NCBI GenBank assembly: GCA_016808115.1
Contig: JAEQBH010004687.1
Span: 1-64,000, forward strand
Source: Tetrastigma voinierianum
Taxonomy: Eukaryota > Streptophyta > Magnoliopsida > Vitales > Vitaceae
Direction: 5' to 3'
DNA length: 64,000 nucleotides
Shown: one piece after another, positions 25,701 through 38,130 of the stretch
Layout of the letters: each line of letters begins with the position of its first letter
Numbering within the stretch: position 1 is the stretch's first letter
Notes under the pieces: model-generated
Seen by the model: the letters and a program-made list of their open reading frames with translations, nothing else
Database searches by the model: none
Told to the model about the DNA's origin: nothing
Translations under genes and position numbers: made by a program

Positions 25701-27090
25701 ATGGGTTGATACTTACTTTCTTTCGTAATAGTATCATCATTCCTTCCGAACATGTTTATTTGTGAAAAGAGTATTTTATTTTATGATTTGCAGCATAAAT
25801 ATCAAAGTATGTGAACATTGGAATATTCATCATTGTTTCATAGTTTGATACCATTGTTTTCGAATTTTTCGTTTCTTACTGCAGTTTGTGAGAAAACCAT
25901 TTTCTCTCTTTTCTTTGTGTTCTTCATTTTGTTTCTTTTCTTAAAAATTCTTGTTCATTTCAAACACATTCTCTACTGGCCATCATGCTGAGTCAGAGGG
26001 CTCATCATTGGGTGACATCATTTGAGAAAATGTTGGAGACCTATCTGGAGAATTTTGAATGTTTGGTTCAGTTCTGGTATATTTTAAATCTGGAATGGTA
26101 GAGGAGTAGTCTACTTCTTCAAGATTTAAGTTTGACTGAACATTTGATCTTCTAGAAGGAGTTCTAATTTCTAAGTAAGAATTAGAAGACCTTGCAGTAT
26201 GTTTTGCATTTTTTCTTGGTTCTTAAATTAATTTTAATATTTCCTTTTGCTCCACTTCGTTATGGATAAGAGTTTTGGTTGTTCAATCAAGTTTTGAGCC
26301 AAGAGTTGTTTGAAATTCCATTCAGAGATTGTAGTTAAAACATTCCCAAAGGGAATAGGGGTTTTGGAATTATGGATCATATGCTGAGTTTTTTCTTCGC
26401 ATTTATTTGCCAAATTAATGTTTGATCTTTCGGGTGTGAGGACAAAAGGCAATTTGGGTTGATCATCGTAGGTTTACTTTATAAGATACTATGTATACTA
26501 TAAGTATGTTTCTGATCTAGATCCTAAGGCCATAATTTTGAGTTTGAATGTTTAGAGAGAGTCAAGGGGCTTTATGAATGCTCTTATCATTCATATACTA
26601 ACTCAGTTTGGAGAGCAGAATTATAATTGTCTAAATGATGTATTTGAGCTTCATTAACCCTAGAAGGGAATCTCGAATTTGTTATGTCTTCACAGATTTC
26701 ATAAAGAGACATATGCATTATAGGTTTGTCTAAACCCTAACCCGTTAAGGGTCGGTCACACCGATAGCTCCTATATGGAAGAATTTTGAATTTATCTTTT
26801 GAATTTGTTCTAGATCTCTTAAGATCTAGAAGTTCAATAGCTTCGCTTTAACCTATTGAATGAGTATTTTCGTAGATTTTGATCCTATAGTCTTTTTGAA
26901 TTCAAATGTTCCATTTTTGTATAGTTCTCTTATGTTTTGTTTTTGGCATTTCCTTACTTTTGATGTACTGCTCTCAACTTTATAAATGCATGCATTTGTT
27001 TTCAAATTGTTGGGTGTTTTCATTTTGCCTAAGTTGTTCATCTCTCCTCCTCCATTCCGATGAACTAGTATTTGAACTAGCATTTACAAA
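25701..27090 (-). pseudogene. Pararetrovirus movement-protein region, copy 2
   Basis: N-terminal polyprotein segment, collinear with 18301-19730. Open pieces at 27083-26853 and 26452-26234. The latter encodes PFVLTPERSNINLANKCEEK and a WNFKQLLAQNLI stretch. Assigned to the movement domain by gene order (leader, then this, then coat). Confidence 0.55.
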
Positions 27091-27292
27091 TTTTAAGATA
27101 AAATTTGATATTTCTATCCTTCTACAAGAATTGGGATTCTAACATTTAGGGACTACTCACCGACCATTCCTACCACACACAGGCTTTACTACCACCAACG
27201 GATACATCAATGTGACTAACACTAATCGTAGGGAATCACAATTATTTTGAAAGAATACAAATTCAAATTTAATCAAAATTTTGCATGAACTT

Positions 27293-27305
27293 GGCTCTAA
27301 TACCA
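27293..27305 (-). other. Pararetrovirus tRNA-iMet primer-binding site, copy 2
   Basis: Minus strand TGGTATTAGAGCC, one change from the copy-1 site at 19915 and 7378 bases away from it. The flanking 50 bases (plus strand AAATTTAATCAAAATTTTGC) are the same in both copies. Confidence 0.85.
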
Positions 27306-29027
27306 ATCTATGATAGAAAATCTAGTTTTAAGATTCCAATCAGAACTATGTTCGAGGCACGCCTCTATAATAGGAAAGGCTTCCGGGTGAAGGATACTCT
27401 AAGCAAGGGAAGTTCCTAACTCCGAGTTTGACTTGTTTGACTACCCTGCATGTTCCTGCACCAAGGTAAAGGGGTTTCTTTAACCTTGAAATAAAGGCTT
27501 AATTAAAAATTTGTTGTCAGGGTAAAACTCACTACATAGTTTAGGCTACCAAAACTCTTTGTAACTGTGTTTCTTATCTTTTGATTTCAATAGAAATTTG
27601 TTAGCAAATTCTATTGTTTCTTTTATAGGTTTTATTTTCACACTTGATGAATGTCAAATCCTAAAACCTAATATTTGTTTATGGAAACAATTTGATTTTC
27701 ATGTGTGCAGATTATCAAAACCATTATTCTAACAATTTTTGAAAATTTTTAAGTGTTTGAAATGCTCTTCACTAACTAAAATATGAGAACATCATCAATG
27801 TACAATAGAAAATCTAGTGTATTCATTGAATATTTAATTCATCATATTTTGAAATTAAGGAGCATTTTTGAGGCTTAAATTTTTGCATTACATTTCATTC
27901 ATAATGTCCAAATGGAACTCGTGAATGCGCTTTTGTACCTTAGTCTTTCTGTTTAATCTGAATTCTGCTTAAACCGCATTTCATATCGAATTTGAAAATT
28001 GTTGCATTATAAATCCTTGAATTAAATCCTTTTATTAGGTATAGGATACCTAAATCCATTGCAGGACTTTTTATTCAATGGTTTATACTGATTACTAACC
28101 TTTGAGTTCCTCTTTCAGTTCTAAGTTTGACATAAAAAGCCACAACTCCATGGTGATTAATTTGAGTCTTATTAATTTTTTGTTTAAGAGATCATTAATC
28201 TTTCTTGCAATATTCAAGGAGTTTTGACTCATTTGAATAGGTCTCCTGCCTTTAGAATTTGCTTTATCAAATTTAGCATGGTAATGAAACCATATGTTGT
28301 TTCATTCCAAAAGATGGTATAGAAGAACAAAGATTTGCCTATTTGATTTTGTATGTTCTTTTATTCTTTCGAATTTGATCCGACTGTAAATCTTTTCTTC
28401 ACTTTTATATTGTATTTCTTTTTGAAGAAATTTTACATGTTTTTGTTTTTGTTGAATTAAAGAAATAAAATCTTGTACTTGATTTATTTCTTTAACTTCT
28501 ATTCCTCTTATAAATTCAAAAAGGATTTCTTGACCATTAAGCTAGTTTTTTAACTTTATGATCTATTTTGAAAAAGGATATAGTTGTGCCAGGTAAGAGT
28601 TCCTGTAAAACAATTTGATGACTTATATTTTTGACTAGTAAGAATGAAGTTTTAATACAATACCATTTTTAAATACGACTGTGGTATTTTTGTATCAACC
28701 TTCAGGGGATCATTACTAGCAGTTGATAATCTTTGAGATGTTTTTACAAAGTATGCAGTAGGGATTAATCCTTCCTGAATACAATTTAAATCAGCTCCTG
28801 AATCAATCAAAGCTATAAAATCTTTTGTAATCAGGATTGATTTTCAAAGTTATCTTTGTATACCATCTTTGTTTTTGTACAATAGTCAAAGTTTCAACTT
28901 CTTCATTTAATTTCCTTGTTAAATCTTCTTTTGAATTTCTAGATTAGTTATTCTTTGATCTATGTTTTGATTAAAGATTTTTAATTCTTTAATTTGAATT
29001 TGTATCTGTTTTACTTCTTCTTGCAAT
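27306..29027 (-). pseudogene. Copy 3: rearranged viral pol fragment fused to the PBS of copy 2
   Basis: Directly after the PBS, where the leader and promoter should follow, the sequence jumps to RNase H (27320, matching 14925) and runs through RT towards the coat side up to about 29020 (matching 23950). The second ORF, promoter and leader are missing. The RT body is collinear with 14925-16650 and is full of frameshifts. Confidence 0.75.
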
Positions 29028-29243
29028 CAACTCTTAAAAGAAATTTTTTGTTGAAAACATCACTTTGAAATTTTTGTATGCATAAAACAATGGCTAAAAT
29101 CTCTTTTTTAACCGTTGAGTAATTCAATTGAGGACCACTCCAAACACCAGAGTGAAATCTGACAATTGAAATTTTGTTTTTTGAGTATGCTATAGTTTAG
29201 GAATTCTTGAACTCTTTTGAGTAATGACATTTCTATCATTTCT
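29028..29243 (-). repeat. Scrambled mosaic of four short viral pieces at the array end
   Basis: Successive bits match distant viral places: 29028-29180 the RNase H end (14755-14915), 29178-29194 the second ORF (about 14216), 29199-29218 the coat region (about 24670), 29224-29243 the segment just upstream of the PBS (about 19735). The TA microsatellite begins immediately afterwards. Confidence 0.7.
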
Positions 29244-29666
29244 ATATGTATATATAGATATGTATATCTATATATACATATCTATATATACATATCTATA
29301 TATATAGATGTATATACATATCTTAATATATAGATGTATATAGATATATCTATAAATAGATATAGATATATATAGATATATAAATCTATCTTAAAAAATA
29401 TATAGATGTATATGATATATCTATAAATAGATATAGATATATATATAGATATATAAATCTATATATAGATATCTATATATATATATATAAATATATATAA
29501 ATCTATATATAAATATCTATACTTGAATATCTATATACATCTATATATATATAGATTTAATATATAGATATCTATATATAGATTTATATATATAGATATA
29601 TATGTATATACATATCTATATAATATATAGATGTATATGGAATATATCTATATAGATATTTATATA

Positions 29667-29700
<34 letters not shown>

Positions 29701-29873
29701 AATATCTATATATAAATATCTAGATAGATATCTATATATATAGATATGTATACTATCTATATAGATATATCTATATATAAATATCTATATATAAATATCT
29801 ATAGATAGATATCTATATATATAGATATGTATATATCACTCATAGATATATCTATATACATTTATATATATAG

Positions 29874-29949
<76 letters not shown>

Positions 29950-30156
29950 CTATATAGATATATATATATATAACTATATAGACCATATATATACATATCT
30001 ATAGGTATATAGATATCTATATATCTATATATATATATAGATATGTATATATATATATATATAATTATCTATATATATAAATATGTATATATCTATATAC
30101 TTATAAATCTATATATAAATATCTATATATAGATATATCTGATTTATATATATAGA

Positions 30157-30232
<76 letters not shown>

Positions 30233-30419
30233 TCTATATATATAAATCTATATATAAGATATCTATATATATAAAATCTATATATATAGATGTATATAGA
30301 TATATCTATATATAGATATATTTATATATAGATTTATATATATATATAGATATATATAAATGTATATAGAATATCTATATATAGAATATAAATCTATATA
30401 TCTATATATATATATATAG

Positions 30420-30486
<67 letters not shown>

Positions 30487-30563
30487 TCTATATATATATA
30501 AATATGTATATATCTATATATATAAATCTATATATAGATATATACATATTTATATAATATAGA

Positions 30564-30625
<62 letters not shown>

Positions 30626-30990
30626 TCTATATATATAAATCTATATATATAGATGTATATAGATATATCTATATAAATATTTATATATAGATTTATATAT
30701 ATTTATATATATATATATAGATATCTATATATAGATTTATATATCTATAGAATTTATAGATATATAAATCTATATATAGATATGTATATACATCTATATA
30801 TATAGATATATAGATTTTATATATCTATATATATATATATATAGATATATAAATATATCACTATATCTATATACATCTATATATATAGATATGTATATAT
30901 ATATATAGTTATCTATATATAAATATGTATATATCCATATATATATATAGTTATCTATATATATAAATATGTAGATATCTATATATATAA
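29244..30990. repeat. TA-rich compound microsatellite, right flank of viral array
   Basis: About 1.75 kb of TA tracts with ATAGAT, ATCTAT, ATGTAT and AAATAT variants, closely like 11435-12300. Many short self-complementary stretches such as TATATAGATATCTATATA. Confidence 0.95.
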
Positions 30991-31029
30991 AATAAACTTT
31001 AGACTTTCAATACACTAACGGAGTCGTAG

Positions 31030-31875
31030 AAATGATTATTAATGTTACTAGAATTAAATGTAATAACCATTAATTTAATTTTCGTTATCTTTAATATTCA
31101 AGTGTTTATCGGCGTTAGGTCATAAAACCTCATTAAAAATTGAAATTATGTTAGATATAATCCAATAAATCCGGTCATGTTTATCCATTAGGGCATCACA
31201 TAACATTTTATTGGACCCATAATGGAGCTCGTGAAGGTTTCAAATTAATTAAATTAATTTTAACATTCACTCATTCAATATTTTACATTAATTTATTAGG
31301 TTTACATGATAATAATATCTAGACATTAATGTTACTAAATTGAATGTGATAACCATTAATTTAATTTTAAAATTATCTTTAAATATAGTATTGTAGACAT
31401 TGGGTGCATTTGTCTCATTAAAATTTGAAAATTATTTGGATTTCCAATCTCATAAAATCCGATCATGTTTGTCTGTTGAGGCATTACATAATTATTTTAT
31501 TATTGGATCCTTAATGGAGTCCACATGTTTCAAATTAATAAGTAATTTTAACATGCACCATTCAATATTTTACATTAATTTATTAGGTTTTCCATAATAA
31601 TAATAGCTAGACAGTAATGTTGCTAAATTGAATGTGATAACCCATTAATTTAATTTCAAATTATCTTTCTTAGTATTATCGACATTGGGTTATGCAGTCT
31701 TATTAAAATTTTGAAATTATTTTAGTTTCCAATCCACTAAAATTCGATCAGCATGTCATTTTTATTATTGGACCCATAATGGAGCCCGTAGGTTTCAAAT
31801 TAAATTAAATTAATTTTAACCTTCGCTCATTCAATATTTTACATTAATTCAACTAAATACTTCATAATAATAATA
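31030..31875. repeat. Tandem repeat, three copies of a ~285-bp unit
   Basis: The anchor TAATGTTACTAAATTGAATG (with variants) recurs near 31042, 31325 and 31612. Each unit continues with CCATTAATTTAATTT, CTCATTAAAATTTGAAATTA, a GGACCCATAATGGAG-like stretch, CATTCAATATTTTACATTAA and ATAATAATATCTAGACA. Units are diverged from each other. The family is not one I recognise; it could be a local satellite or a repeated part of an LTR. Confidence 0.85.
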
Positions 31876-32841
31876 TCTAGACAAAACAAATATCATTATG
31901 CATATGTATATATCACATGATGAATTATGGCACCACCACTATTCTAAGTAGCATGGCAAGCATACATCATATGTTATATCTATATAAAACAATTATAAGC
32001 AAAGAATAAATAATGGGCCTTAATCACTTGGTTTCTAGAAGAAGAAAAAAATAACAAGCCCAATAGGGCCAAGAACCCTAACTTGATATCTAGCCTGTAA
32101 TCCATCTTTCCATCAGGTCTTGAAATTCTTTGAATTGTGGATTAAGTTAGAATTGATTTCTAGGGTTTTTAAGCCCAAAAAACACAAAACTCTTAACTAG
32201 TCCCCCTCATAAGCGAAGCACCAAAATGCATTGGACAATCCACAGTACAGCTTTGATCATCACGATATTATGCGGGAAGGTATATCACCACATGAAGACC
32301 CGACTAGCCAACATTTGTCCAAATTCGGCCTTTGCCCAAGCCCCCATGTAAAAATCAAAAAGCAAAATCGTTTATCGAGTCACCGCACAAGCTTGAATCA
32401 TCGAAATTTTATAGAGGGATAGAACAACATAAGGAACATCTTGGTCAAATTCCGTCCATATCGAGACTACACACACCCAAACAGCGTCTGAAGCCAAAAA
32501 CTAAAATCATGCCATTCAACACGGACCTTGGACCACGGGAATTTTATGGGAGGTAGATCACGAAGAGAGGTCGTGGCCAAATTTGATTCCAATCAAGCTG
32601 GCACGTGCCTATGCACCCTTGGAAGCCAGCGCGTGAGTCTAGTCTCAGCTTAGCTTTATCTGACACGTGTGGGCACGTGTCAGGATACCAATGACCCTCT
32701 TCCCTTCCCGGCTGACCCTCCTTTGTCCCTACCTTGAGTTATGGTGTTGGTATGCAGCCAGGAGCTTCGATACCACGAAAAACAATGAACTGATAACATG
32801 CGGTTGTTCCCCGGATACTTATTATATAATTATCCAATAAA
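31876..32841. other. Unassigned intergenic segment
   Basis: AT-rich at first, then of moderate GC. Two overlapping short plus-strand frames (32231-32422, 32332-32556) have no recognisable motif and no support. It contains three CACGTG motifs near its end. It ends where an LTR fragment begins at 32842. Confidence 0.5.
32600..32682. promoter_or_regulatory. Cluster of three CACGTG (G-box) motifs
   Basis: GGCACGTGCC at 32600-32609 and an inverted pair, TGACACGTG TGGG CACGTGTCA, at 32661-32682 (9-base perfect arms). CACGTG is the core bound by plant bZIP and bHLH factors. No gene or LTR start can be tied to it here, so regulatory function is only possible. Confidence 0.45.
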
Positions 32842-33945
32842 TGTGGCATCAAAACCCGGGGTCCGGTTGACTACCACGTCCCGACCAGCAGTTCTAAAAG
32901 TGGAGGTGGGTTACCCGGCGCCACTTTAGAAAATCGAGTGAGTCTCCTTTGTGCGGGGGCTCTACCCAATTACAAAACACAAAACACATCCCAAAAGCAG
33001 GTCCAATATATTCACAATATAATTAAAACGGCCACTTGGGCCCATAACCAATACTCATCATACTACAGCAACTATATCGATAGTTTCAAAAGTTAATAAT
33101 TCACTCTTAAACAATACATATATTAAACTTAAGAGTTTCTAATACATGTACAATCATCAAGCCACACACTGGCTTTCTTCAAGACTCAACCTCTTGGGCG
33201 AGCCGTCCCCTCGCCCACGCTCACAGCCACAGCATAAAATAAAGGTCCCACGGCGGGTGAGCTAAAGCTCGATGGAGAATCGCCACCCAAATGGGCTACT
33301 CACCACCTAAGTGCGGTGCAATGTTCCAAAGTAAACACACATTAAAAGCAAATGTGATCCTACTTGAATGTCTAAAGTAACTCGGATCCAGGAGTCCTCA
33401 TAGACTCTCTCAAACTCTTTAAGCTACCATTATGAGAATTATTATATTATTAGTAGGATGACCCTGGGTGAATATATATATCAATTAAGTGGCTCGACGA
33501 TTGAAGTATATATTATTTCTGTTTTAATAAGACTACCCTCAGATGAATAAATATCAAATTTGGGCATCCGGTTGATATATATTATTTAATTTGGACTACC
33601 CTCCGATAATTAACATTTTAGACTACCCTCAGGAACCATTTTCTCACAAGACTCCTCTATTACCGCCAACTCTATATTCTTAGGATGTTCCAGTGCATAT
33701 GGAATGCATGTATGCCAGTTCCAATACAGTCTAATCACATGCAAATATATAACACAAATATATTCACATAAAAATTAAATCACACAAACATGTTATGTAA
33801 TTTATCATTTCAAACACCAAAATTAGCTCACTTGGGCTAATGTTCAATGTATAACGGAAGTCTGGATCATGATTGGATAAGATATGTGATACACTAATGT
33901 CATCAGGCTTAGGGTTTACTAACCTCTTGGCCAGCGGAACACAGC
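32842..33945 (-). mobile_element. Truncated, inverted LTR fragment (subfamily A)
   Basis: Starts with TGTGGCATCAAAACCCGGGG, a damaged LTR end, and follows E0's 5' LTR through the GACTACCCTC units (33530-33630) to AATTAGCTCACTTGGGCTAA near 33840. About 100 bases of unmatched sequence follow, then the plus-strand 5' LTR of E1 starts. The LTR's own start half is missing. Confidence 0.75.
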
Positions 33946-36017
33946 ATAGACTTCGAAATTCCAATTTATGGAATAAGGGCAAAACCCGTAATTTTGATTA
34001 TAAAATTATAATTACAGGTTAAAGTCCGTAATTAATTCTCTAGACCTCGGATGGCAAGAAGCGAGTTGTACCGTTAGGTCGTCCTTGAAATCTAGTTATA
34101 CGTAAAATTTCGCAATTCTTTGAAGACATTCGGGTCGGCCACGTTTTTGAGCATCGCGTTTTGGGTGTCTTAAAAGCGATTTTGATGCAACGAGAGCACA
34201 TATAGCATGTACTCATGTACCGTAAGTGGTATGGTAAATGATGGAAATGGACGGTAGAGATAGTGCCAGAATGTCGAAAACTAATCAAAGAAGGAATTAA
34301 TAAATGAAATTGATTAAATTAGAAAAAGTCAAAATTTGAATAGTGACCGTCTTCTTAAATGAAGCAAAACGGAAAAAAAAGGAAAGGCAAACCAGGGGAT
34401 ACAGAGAGCAGCGTTTTGAGAGAGTTTTAGAGAGAGAGAGGCTTCTCTCTAAAAATACGAAGCGATCAGGCGAGTGGCGGGCTTCGGGACAAGAAGGAGA
34501 AATGCTTTACACGGAAAGGGCTACGCGTGGGTACCGGATTTAGGGAGTTTCTTCAAACTCCTTGAGGTAGGATTTTCTCCCTACTTGGGTTTTATTCCCA
34601 TTTTTAGTGTTTTTCGAATGTTTGAGTCGATTGAGGCCATTGGGGGCTGTTGGATCGGTCCCAAAATATGGAGATGAATTAATACAATTTTTTGAAACCA
34701 AATGGGCGGCCCGTCTTCAGCTCCCATGGCCGTCAGGTATCAAGAAAATGGTGTGTAGTGGTTTGAATCATGTATTGGTTGGATTTGAGGGCGGTAGTAG
34801 CCGTGAAATACGGGTTTAAAAACATGAACCTAGGGTTGGTGGAGTGTCGAACTGATGAAGCCCTAGGGTTTTACTGTTCCTAGGATTAGTGACCCAAAAA
34901 TGTATTTTCGGGAAAATATGTGTTTGATTAAGTAATTCGAATCGAATTGCTTGTGTTTTTATATTAGCCCAAGTGAGCTAATTTTGATGTTTGAGATGAT
35001 AATTACCTAACGTGTTTGTGGCGATTTAATTTTTATGCGAGTATATTCATGTTATATATATTTGCATATGATTAGACTGTTTTGGAATTGGCATACATGC
35101 ATTTCATATGCACTGAGACATCCTAAGACTATAGGAGTTAGTGCATGGTATAAGTCTAGAGAAAATGGTTCGGAGGGTAGTCTAAAACATTAAATATCGG
35201 AGGGTAGTCCAAACAAATAATATCAGTCGTCGGACAGCCCAGTGATATTTATCGGAGGAGTAGTCCAAACTAAATAATATATATCAACCGTCGGAGCGAC
35301 GGTTAATATATATATTCCTTGGAGGTAGTCCACAAACAAATAATATATATCAATCGTCAGATATTGGGTGATATATATTCATGGAATTGCCCACTAATGA
35401 AACTAATATTCTCATACGAGGCTTAGGCGAGTGTGAGAGAGTCAGTGAGGACTCGGGATCTGAGTTGGTCATGTAGACATTCAAGTAGGATCATGCATTT
35501 GCTTGAATGTGTGTTTACTTTGGAACATTGCACTGCACTTAGATGGTGAGTAGCCGGCAGGCGATTCTCCTCTTGAGGCTTTAAGCTCACCCGGGTCGTG
35601 GGATCCCCCTTTTTATTTTTAAGTCTGAGGGCATGCGGGGATGGCTCGATCCTAGAGACCGAGGATTAGAAGAAGCGGGATGTGAAGCTGGTGGTTGTCA
35701 CATGTATTAGAACTCGTTCGTTTAATATATGTATTGTTTAAAATAAAAATATTAACTCTTGTAACTTCTAACTGGGTATAGTTGGTTTCATAGTTAGCAT
35801 GTACATTGAGTGCATTTTATGAGTCAGTAGTAAGTATTGGATTACATATTGCATATATTGGTGTGCAGGACAGGTAAATGCGGAGTTTAATACAAGAATT
35901 GTATTTGGTGGGAGCTCCGTACAAAGGCTGCCCAGATTTTCTCAAAGTGGCGGGTAACCGGCCTCCATATGTGCGGGTTGTGGGTGGTCAACGGACCCGG
36001 GTTTTTTGGGGCGTCAC
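33946..36017 (+). repeat. 5' LTR of E1 (~2.07 kb)
   Basis: Begins at a damaged TGTAAGAC (TAGACTTCGAAATTCC) and ends GGGGCGTCAC. Landmarks: an AGAGAGAGAG/CTTCTCTC inverted motif (34428-34450), a GGAGTTTCTTCAAACTCC hairpin (34545-34562), followed by GAGGTAGGATTTTCTCCC, and an array of hairpin units with the core GGAGGGTAGTCC (35170-35390). All recur in the 3' LTR. Confidence 0.88.
35165..35395 (+). repeat. Iterated hairpin units inside the LTR
   Basis: Units of about 60 bases with the core GGAGGGTAGTCC are separated by inverted repeats. The best one (about 35277-35313) pairs AATATATATCAACCGTCG with CGACGGTTAATATATATT around a three-base loop, with one mismatch. Equivalent arrays lie at 200-445, 7410-7650, 33470-33630, 42890-43110, 55900-56060 and 62450-62680. 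Confidence 0.8.
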
Positions 36018-36021
36018 GAAG

Positions 36022-36033
36022 CAGTATCGGGGC
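36022..36033 (+). other. E1 primer-binding site
   Basis: CAGTATCGGGGC, a damaged form of TGGTATCAGAGC (complement of the initiator tRNA-Met 3' end), five bases after the LTR end. The copy in E6 (TTAGTATCGAGC) supports it. Confidence 0.65.

Positions 36034-38130
<2,097 letters not shown>

Larger units (their letters stand above)
12880..29243 (-). mobile_element. Tandem array of endogenous pararetrovirus (Caulimoviridae-type) genomes
   Basis: Three head-to-tail units read on the minus strand. Unit markers repeat at constant spacing: TATA-type promoters at 13028 and 20345 (7.32 kb apart) and tRNA-Met primer-binding sites at 19915 and 27293 (7.378 kb apart). Between them lie, in viral order, movement-protein, coat/zinc-knuckle, protease-RT-RNase H and second-ORF regions. 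A genome near 7.35 kb with one long polyprotein plus a second ORF fits Caulimoviridae genera of the petuvirus/florendovirus/cavemovirus kind; the genus is not settled. There is no LTR at the unit ends, which separates it from retrotransposons. All copies carry many stops and frameshifts. TA microsatellites bound both sides, a known integration context for such viruses. Confidence 0.88.

Noticed and set aside
34343..34819. Plus-strand frames in E1 5' LTR (66-70 codons) and at 42135-42410
   Set aside because: Shared because the LTRs are homologous, but they differ in frame and length and encode no known domain.
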